From the NCBI GenBank assembly GCA_030425645.1, contig JAUHZK010000005.1, positions 186,001 through 250,000 of the forward strand: DNA of 64,000 bases, read 5' to 3'. The notes below the pieces were generated by a model that was not told the DNA's origin, made no database searches, and saw only the letters and a list, made by a program, of their open reading frames with translations. The translations under genes and the position numbers were made by a program. Position 1 is the first letter of the stretch, and each line of letters opens with the position of its first letter. Shown here in pieces: positions 17,624-24,900 of the stretch. The DNA is from Gammaproteobacteria bacterium (GTDB taxonomy: Bacteria; Pseudomonadota; Gammaproteobacteria; JAPPPA01).

Positions 17624-18533
17624 GTAGCTCTCTCCGCGTCAGTCGCAAGAACACATCTTCAAGATTATGTCGGCGTTGTAGCATCGCTAGTACATCGAGC
17701 GCTGAGGCTTGCAGTTGAGCCCACTCAAGTACCGGCTCTGCATCATCGCTATAGGCGTACCAAGTGGTACCCGACTGCTCGAGCCGAACACCTGACAGCT
17801 GCGCCAATGCCTGCGCCTGTGCTGGCTCCAGTTCTGGAAACTCAAATACATGCGGTTCTACATGCTGTGCGATTAGGTCCCTTGGGCTGCCCTGAGTGAC
17901 AACCTTGCCGGCATCCATAATCGCCAACTCATCACATAAGCGCTCGGCCTCTTCCATATAATGCGTTGTCAGCAGCAAGGTTTTGCCCTGCGCTTGCAAA
18001 GCACGCAAGCGCGACCAAATTAAATGTCGAACTTGCGGGTCCAACCCTGTGGTGGGCTCATCTAGAATCACCAACTCAGGGTCATTCACCAAGGCTCTGG
18101 CAATGGTCAGGCGACGCTGCATGCCACCGGATAAAGCCCCAATTTTCTCTCGGCGCTTATGGCTTAATTCGGCAAACTCCAGTAACCAATCTATTCGATC
18201 GGCCAATTCTGTAGCTGCCAAGCCAAAGAAGCTCGCATAAACCCGAAGGTTTTCTTCCACGGTAAAGTCGGGATCTAAGTTATCCAGCTGCGGCACTACG
18301 CCAATACGCTGGCGCGCGACATGCGCCAGCTGAGGTACCGGCTGCCCCAGTATTTCTACGCTACCATCGCTGGGTTTAGTCATACCCAACAACATTCGAA
18401 TCGTGGTTGTTTTTCCAGCACCATTGGGACCTAACAAACCAAAACACTGCCCACGCCGCACCTGCAAATCTAGACCATCAACCACTTTGTCTTGGCCATA
18501 TTGCTTACGTAGCTGATGGGTACGAATAATCAT
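17616..18533 (-). CDS. ABC transporter ATP-binding protein, NodI-like
   Basis: A 305-residue ATPase. Walker A is GPNGAGKTTT at about residue 35, the signature is LSGGMQRR near residue 135 and Walker B/D-loop is LVILDEPTTGLDPQ near residue 155, followed by LLLTTHYMEEAERLC. The extra C-terminal 80 residues resemble those of NodI/drug-export subunits. It powers the ABC-2 permease encoded directly downstream with an overlap. The start codon overlaps the TAA of the copper-chaperone-like gene by one base, so the three genes are translationally coupled. Confidence 0.9.
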   Translation of the reverse strand: MIIRTHQLRKQYGQDKVVDGLDLQVRRGQCFGLLGPNGAGKTTTIRMLLGMTKPSDGSVEILGQPVPQLAHVARQRIGVVPQLDNLDPDFTVEENLRVYASFFGLAATELADRIDWLLEFAELSHKRREKIGALSGGMQRRLTIARALVNDPELVILDEPTTGLDPQVRHLIWSRLRALQAQGKTLLLTTHYMEEAERLCDELAIMDAGKVVTQGSPRDLIAQHVEPHVFEFPELEPAQAQALAQLSGVRLEQSGTTWYAYSDDAEPVLEWAQLQASALDVLAMLQRRHNLEDVFLRLTRRELRD

Positions 18534-18982
18534 TAATGCGGTGCGCGCTGCCTAACCAACAACTCAAGCGGCATTACATAGGTTTCGCCATTGGCTTTTT
18601 TTATCGTTAAATCAACTGGCACGCGTTCAGCCGGCTCAAGCGGGCGAGTCGGACCGATCAACATAAGGTGATCATTACCTGGGCTTAACTGACGCACTGA
18701 GCGCGGCGCAACTTCCAAGGAGTGCAACTCTCGCATCACCATCTGCCCGTCTGTCATGCGCATATGGTGAAACTCGATCTTCTCAAAACGTGGGCTGCTA
18801 GCCGCAGTTACCGTTAATGGTTCCACACCCGGATTATGAAACGAGAGGTAACCAGCCAAGACCTCTGCCGTTGGAGGAGCATTGCGGATCCAAGCAACTT
18901 GTACCGAAGCCGGTTCAGGCGGACGGCTACAACCTAGGAAAATAGCGGCTACGAATAGCCATAGAACAACAATTTTTTTCAT
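18533..18982 (-). CDS. PCuAC-type copper chaperone lipoprotein
   Basis: A 149-residue lipoprotein. The signal ends in a lipobox (IFLGC at residues 16-20). The body has the copper-binding spacing of PCu(A)C proteins: Met/His in FHHMRM with MVMREL, then HLMLIG about 21 residues later, matching the H-M-x10-M-x21-H-x-M rule. Such proteins carry Cu(I) in the periplasm to cytochrome oxidase or other cuproenzymes. It is the first gene of the ABC cluster and begins 38 bases after the last surface-protein gene, so it may be read through from that cluster. A copper role next to an ABC exporter is unusual; the cargo link is not shown. Confidence 0.85.
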   Translation of the reverse strand: MKKIVVLWLFVAAIFLGCSRPPEPASVQVAWIRNAPPTAEVLAGYLSFHNPGVEPLTVTAASSPRFEKIEFHHMRMTDGQMVMRELHSLEVAPRSVRQLSPGNDHLMLIGPTRPLEPAERVPVDLTIKKANGETYVMPLELLVRQRAPH

Positions 18983-19020
18983 GCGGCTATTGTAATACCA
19001 CTAACCGAACTCGGCAGCGA

Positions 19021-20481
19021 TCACCGTACACGCATGCGTAAATCGACTTCAAAGCTGGGGTCACCCAATAAGCCGCTCGCCGATAAGCTGCCAGTGAAGT
19101 TAATGCGGACGTCGGTTACTAAGGCATCAAACCCATCCACATCCGCAGTTGGGCTATAAGTAAAGTTGCCACTACCGTCGTCATAACTGACATTGGCAGC
19201 AGCGCAACTTAAGCCGCTGCTAGGTGCACCATCACGGAAAGCCACTGAACCGCAGTTTTCCGTATTCGCCACATACACATCCATGTTGTCCGGCACAGGG
19301 TCGTCCAACTGTACGTTGGTCGCCACGCCGTCACCAAGATTTTCTACTCGAATCGTATACAGGACTTCGGCGCCGGGAATCGCTTTCGGGTTAACGGCAT
19401 CATTAATTGGGTCTCGATCAACTAGCACAGTCTTGCGCAGTAACGGTTCAGGCTGCGGCTCGATGTCCGCCACAAACGGCTGGCCAAAAACCAATACCCC
19501 AAAGTCTTCCGTAGTGTGGTTACGTTCGCTGTCTCGGTCCACATCTTCGTCAACCGCTAAGCCCACCTGAGTCGCAGACAACGCACACTGCCGCGCCCAG
19601 CCACCGTCGCCACCGCCATGCGTAATTTTGCTAGCAAAAACCTTTGGCACGGCGCTGTAAGTGTTAAAGAAACCGGCATTTGGCCGATGGTAACAACCGT
19701 TACCCCAACCCCGCACGTTGTCGCCAGTACGGAAAGATTCGTAGGCAACATCATCACCATTATTATCCTGAAAAACACCAGCCGAACCGTTGTCCATCAC
19801 AACATAGCCCATCGTTTCAGCTGACAAGTTGAACAACAAAGGCTGGTTATTCACTTCGCTTCGCTCAATGGCTGTTTGAAAACTCGTCGCAGCAACATTC
19901 CGCGTCGTCATCGTCACCCAAACTTCCGATTGCTGGTTATTGCCCGGCGCGCCAGACAGAAGTGATTCGTTGTTCAAGCTCTGCTGTAAGCCCACCAGAA
20001 CCGGGTTACTTGAGAAGCTACCATTCAGATTCTGCGTTGCCCAACTCTCAGCCCCACCGACACCATTACCATGCTGCAACGCAGAGGTAGTTATGGTGCC
20101 CGCTTCAATTACATCGCCATTCGGGAAGGTATGCACCCCAGGCTCAATAGCCAAATAGGAAACTACAGCTCCATTGGTTTCATAGCGGCCGTTCGAACCT
20201 GCTGGCTCAACAATGGCAATTTGGAAACCCACATTGGTCACATTTTGGATGTGGACAGCGGCGGGTTCGTCGTTCGCTGCTCCTTGTGTGCCCGGAGTTA
20301 GGGATAAGACAACGGGGGTGACCCCTACTGGAAAGGGCTGTTGGAATGTTACGGTGTTATAGAAATTCCAGTTAAGCGTTACCTCGTCAACTTCAAGCTG
20401 CCATGCAAAGCTAAGCTGAGATAGGCCAGTTAGTACAACCGCCGCCAGCGCCCTTTTTACCCCCAACAACACCGGTCTCAA
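19021..20481 (-). CDS. Secreted protein with H-type-lectin-like and DUF11-like domains (copy 2)
   Basis: A 486-residue protein with a signal peptide (ALAAVVLTGLSQLSFAW). The first 300 residues hold two repeats resembling H-type lectin sandwiches (TFQQPFPVGVTPVV and later FSSNPVLVGLQQSLNNE). The last 150 are DUF11-like: NPKAIPGAEVLYTIRVENLG, then NVQLDDPVPDNM. It starts with TTG, overlapping the TGA of the upstream gene (TTGA), so it should be coupled to it. It is a clear paralogue of the 20478-21959 product in order, length and domain layout. Surface adhesion or matrix binding is likely but not shown. Confidence 0.7.
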   Translation of the reverse strand: MRPVLLGVKRALAAVVLTGLSQLSFAWQLEVDEVTLNWNFYNTVTFQQPFPVGVTPVVLSLTPGTQGAANDEPAAVHIQNVTNVGFQIAIVEPAGSNGRYETNGAVVSYLAIEPGVHTFPNGDVIEAGTITTSALQHGNGVGGAESWATQNLNGSFSSNPVLVGLQQSLNNESLLSGAPGNNQQSEVWVTMTTRNVAATSFQTAIERSEVNNQPLLFNLSAETMGYVVMDNGSAGVFQDNNGDDVAYESFRTGDNVRGWGNGCYHRPNAGFFNTYSAVPKVFASKITHGGGDGGWARQCALSATQVGLAVDEDVDRDSERNHTTEDFGVLVFGQPFVADIEPQPEPLLRKTVLVDRDPINDAVNPKAIPGAEVLYTIRVENLGDGVATNVQLDDPVPDNMDVYVANTENCGSVAFRDGAPSSGLSCAAANVSYDDGSGNFTYSPTADVDGFDALVTDVRINFTGSLSASGLLGDPSFEVDLRMRVR

Positions 20482-21959
20482 TCCACTCGAATCCTGAAGT
20501 AAAGATCAAACTGCGGAGTGCCCGTATTCGAATGACTAAACTCGTTGAGAAAGTTAATTCGGTAATGCGTCACCGCATTATCGAATCCATCTGCATCGGG
20601 CGTCGGCTGATAGGCCCAATTATTGCCACCATCGTTGGAGAACTCTAATGAGTCCAAAGTCGGTGCTAAGGGGTTGTAGTTATATACCAACCCACTCGAT
20701 GGGCTGCCGTCTTGAAAGCGCACGGGCCCGCTATTAGCGCCATTAATATCACCAACAAACAACGTCGTATTCGTCGGCACCGCATCACTTAAAACAACAT
20801 CCGTGGCCGGCCCGTCGCCGTGGTTACCGGCGTTAAGTCGGTACTGCACTACTGCTTCAGGAATCGCCTTTGGGTTACTCACGCCATTAATTGGATCCGA
20901 CACCACTTGGTCAACAAGTTTCATAAAGACAATGTCAGGCTCGCCAAACTCAGCGTTAAAAGCCCGGCTAAACGCAATCACGCCGGTCTCGTTAGACTGA
21001 CCATTATTTTTAGAACGCTCATTATCTAAGTCACGGTCTTCGTCACCACGAAGCTGTACCGAATCCCTATCCTGAGTATTCTGGCGATAACGCACCCAAC
21101 CACCGTCGTTGTCACGGTGGTTATTCAGAGATGCGCCGATAATCGGCTGCGCACCGGCACCCAAATCGGTGTAGTTCACCGTAATAATATTATTAGTACC
21201 GTCCCAGCCGCCTAGGCGACCACTTCGAGCCGCTGTCACATTAACGTTATTACCGCTGTTATCTTCAAAAGTATCAAAGGCGCCAATTTCCATCGCCAGC
21301 CATCCAAAATTTTCCGCCAAGATGACACTGCCGTTATTGGCACCGGACCTTTCTAAGGCCGCATCAAAGCCACTGGCGTTGACGTTATCTATTGCCGTTG
21401 TTAGCCAAGGCTGCGAAAAGCTAGCCGGCGGCAAACCGGTTTCATTGTTCATAGTTTGAATTTGAGCAACAACGACTGGCGTAGTCGAGAAGGCATCTGG
21501 AAAGGTAACATCTTCCCAGCCCTCTGCTGGCAACGGCGGTTGCGGAGGCAAGGTAATCAGTGGCGAATTGAAGGCTCGTTGCCGTTCTGCTGTATTAACA
21601 GAGCCAGCTTGAATACGCGTGCCGTTAGGCAACTCATAGCTACCTGGCTCAATGACAATGTAATGCGCGGTCATTGCCACGTGGGGGCCGTCATTCCCTG
21701 CTGGCTCAGCTTGCACAGCCTCAAACCCAAGCGGCGTCACAGCACGCACACGGATATCACTTGGATCTCCACCCTGCTCTGACGGCAACATAAACACCAA
21801 CGGCGTTACATCGTAGGTTTGCTGAAAAACAACCGGAGTAAAGTTAGCCACGTTAAACGTATTTTGAATAGTGACCGTACCTGCCTCCATTTTCCAAGCA
21901 AGTGCGGCATTGGGAAGCAGCAGCGCCACCAACCATAGGCTGCGGCCTAAGCAGCGCAT
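20478..21959 (-). CDS. Secreted protein with H-type-lectin-like and DUF11-like domains (copy 1)
   Basis: A 493-residue protein with a signal peptide (SLWLVALLLPNAALAW). Two lectin-like repeats (FTPVVFQQTYDVTPLVFM and FSTTPVVVAQIQTMNNE) are followed by a DUF11-like region: NPKAIPEAVVQYRLNAGNHG and VVLSDAVPTNTT. The paralogous neighbour has the same plan, so the pair arose by tandem duplication. The ATG overlaps the TAA of the 1936-residue protein's gene by one base. The predicted location is the cell surface or periplasm. H-type lectin similarity is judged by eye and would need profile searches. Confidence 0.7.
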   Translation of the reverse strand: MRCLGRSLWLVALLLPNAALAWKMEAGTVTIQNTFNVANFTPVVFQQTYDVTPLVFMLPSEQGGDPSDIRVRAVTPLGFEAVQAEPAGNDGPHVAMTAHYIVIEPGSYELPNGTRIQAGSVNTAERQRAFNSPLITLPPQPPLPAEGWEDVTFPDAFSTTPVVVAQIQTMNNETGLPPASFSQPWLTTAIDNVNASGFDAALERSGANNGSVILAENFGWLAMEIGAFDTFEDNSGNNVNVTAARSGRLGGWDGTNNIITVNYTDLGAGAQPIIGASLNNHRDNDGGWVRYRQNTQDRDSVQLRGDEDRDLDNERSKNNGQSNETGVIAFSRAFNAEFGEPDIVFMKLVDQVVSDPINGVSNPKAIPEAVVQYRLNAGNHGDGPATDVVLSDAVPTNTTLFVGDINGANSGPVRFQDGSPSSGLVYNYNPLAPTLDSLEFSNDGGNNWAYQPTPDADGFDNAVTHYRINFLNEFSHSNTGTPQFDLYFRIRVD

Positions 21960-24900
21960 TATTCGTGCTCCTTCGCCGGCAACGCGCGATGGCGCGCCAA
22001 GTTAGCGCCATTGCCCTGCTGGTCAAACTTCAAGCGGAACCGAATATAAGCACCGTTATTGGTCCACGCCGCTTCATCAAAGTCTTCGTCTTGGAAACCA
22101 GCCCAGTTATAACCCACACTAATCCATAGATTCTGCAGTGGCGACACGCCAACGTTTAGCCCGGCCGAATACTGTCGGTTTTTAGCTACCCAGTCATCAT
22201 GGCTAGAAATCTGCAGTCCCCAATCCCACCACTCATTGAAGCTATGACGATACTCAACACCTAACTGGCTATAAGCACCGCTATAAACGTCTTCATCAAT
22301 GGTGTCGCGAACATATTTGGCACCAATAAAGAATGACCATTGATCGCGTTCGGTAAACAGCCAATTAGCGTTAAATTGGTTCACTAAACGAGTGCTGCGG
22401 AAATCACCGCCAGTATCGCTACGTTCATCTTCGGCGATTACATCAAAACGATTTAAGAAGAACCATTTCGCTTCCACCGGACGCCAGACTAAGCCAAAGC
22501 GAGCTTCAACTGTTGATTTGCGGCTAGTGGCCGTCTCGTCTTGCAACCAACGCAGGGCAAAGTCGATACCCTTACCTTCCAAGTTCTGGCGACGCCATGA
22601 GGTAATAATGCCGTCGCGCTCAGAGCTGTCGCTACGGTGCGCTTCATAGCGAAGATCCCAGTGCCATAAATCACCCTTACGACCTATGGTAGCGTGGCCT
22701 GACTTAAAGTCATCAGCACTACCGTTCGCCAATGGCGTGTCACCATTCAATGCCGTTACGCCGCTATCACGCAAGGTGGTGGATTGATCAAAACCAAGGC
22801 TTGCCCACCAGCCGTCACGCATCGCCAACTGTTGCGTCAAGCCATTACCGGTATAGAGGCGCTGGCCATCACCTTGGTCGTCATGTGCGATATAGCTTTG
22901 CAAACTCGCGCCTTGCCACAGTTCAGACTGCAACCCTAGACGAGTACTACGCGTGTCACGTTCGGCGCCTTCGGTATATTCTTGTTTAAGGAATAGCAAG
23001 GTAGAAGGCGCGACCCGCACATCCAAGCCCAAAACCACTCGCTCAGGAAAATCCGCGGCCGCATTTTTATCTGACAAAGCTGCCTCATAACGGGCGGAGA
23101 GACCAATAAAGTTATTAAAGAAGCTCTGGCGTAGATCCAATATCGCTTGCTGGCTTTCCGATGTAACACCGGCGGCGGTTTCATCTTCAGCGTGACGGAA
23201 ACCAAGCTCAACATGACCCGTAGCATTCTGGGCACGTACAGACAGCTGCGCGAAGCGACGCTTGTTGCCAACGGTCAGGTTTTCTTCATCAGCCACATCT
23301 GCGGTCAGGCTAACGTGCTGGGTCAACTTAACCTCACCTTGCACACCAATCTTACGAGTCGCATTTTCGCTGGCAGAAACGCTGCCCAAACCATAACCGG
23401 CCTCGACTTCACGGAAGTAAATACTGCCATTCACGCGGCCGCCGCGATGCGAAAGCTCAATCACTTTACCGGCAGCCTTGGTCGTTAGGCCTGCTAGATC
23501 GCGGGTAGTTTCACCGTATTCGACCCGCAGTTCGCCGTGCTTACCAAATCGTAGACGGCCATCTGCTGCCACCACGCTGCGCTCAGCTAGATTGTCATCT
23601 TCACTAAGATAGCTAACACCCAGCATTAGGCGCTGACTAGCATTGTGTAGGGCAACCCGTCCGCCCGCTGTGGTGGTTTTCTGGCCGCCGCCATCTACTT
23701 CATAGTTAGCAACAATATATATAGGGTTAAATTCAGCATCGCGCACCGGCACCGGCTCACGGAAGAAGATAGTGCCGTCGTTATAGTTAATCTGATAGTC
23801 GTAATAGCGACGCAAGTTACGCGTGCTTAACACTTCATGGCTACGCAGGCGATGGCGAGTTTCAATGGTCAGCTGTTCGGTATTTAACGCTGGAACATTA
23901 CTTAGGCGGTAATAGCCAGAGGTGCCGTCACCGGGGATTTCATCACGCGAGAAACCGGTCTCGGTTTCTGCCGCAAACAAGTTGTAGCTGACATAACGCC
24001 CGCGCAACTCACTCTGCAAACCAGTTAAGGAGCGCTGATAGCTGGCTAGTTCAACCACATCTAGGCCGGTCTCAATATCGCCATAGGTAGCGTGGAAGGC
24101 CCCGCGCTCTAGACGCACATAAATTTGCTCTTGGCTGGCGCCTTCTTGGCCACTAAAGGACTGATCACCATATAAGGTATACCAGCTATCTGGATCAATA
24201 TCGCCACCATGGCCAAACTGCGTCGCTTCGCCTTTATTGTCGTCATAGCGCATGGTTAACAAGGCGCTACCTAAAACACGCCCTTTAGCGAAGAAAGCAA
24301 TCCGGCCATCGGTGTAAACCTCATTGCCATCGGCCGCTTGCACGCTGCCTGCTGGAGCTTGTTGCGACAGGCTGCCTTCAGCCAGACCCACCAAAATCCA
24401 ATCTCTAGGCTGCTCAGTTACCCAAGTACTTACTTGGCTGCGACGGCCTTCGGCAAACCGGAACTCAAGGTCAACCCGGCCAGCACTGGCTGCCGGCGAC
24501 AAGCGAATAAAGGCGGTGCCGTCATCATCGGCAACCACATAGCGATAACGAGCTGGGCGGGCGTTACGGTCGCCCTGAATCGTATTGTCGAGAGCAGCTT
24601 CAAGACTTTCCTGCCCGCTACTAATATTGAACTCACCATTCATGCCACGGGCAATTGGCGCGCCACTAATGTCGGTTAAGCGCACCGCTATCACTGCTGG
24701 CTGCTGACCATCTATTAATAAACGTGAACGGTTTTCTAGCAGCTCAGCCAGCACCGGCGTGGTACTACGACGTACTACCCGACTAATACTGTCAGTAATA
24801 TTGCCTTCGTTATCGAGCAAGTGAACGACCAACTCACTGTCGCCAGCCGGTAGATCCACACCCTTCCAGGTACTTAACGCAACTTTGCGGTCACGGCTAC

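Noticed and set aside
16859-18533. Rhizobial nodulation function for the NodIJ-type pair
   Set aside because: No other nod genes are present, and NodIJ-like ABC exporters are widespread in free-living bacteria.
22392-22649. Plus-strand open frame inside the 1936-residue protein gene
   Set aside because: It is antisense to a clear coding frame with no signal, domain or ribosome site; the same holds for the many other opposing frames under this gene.
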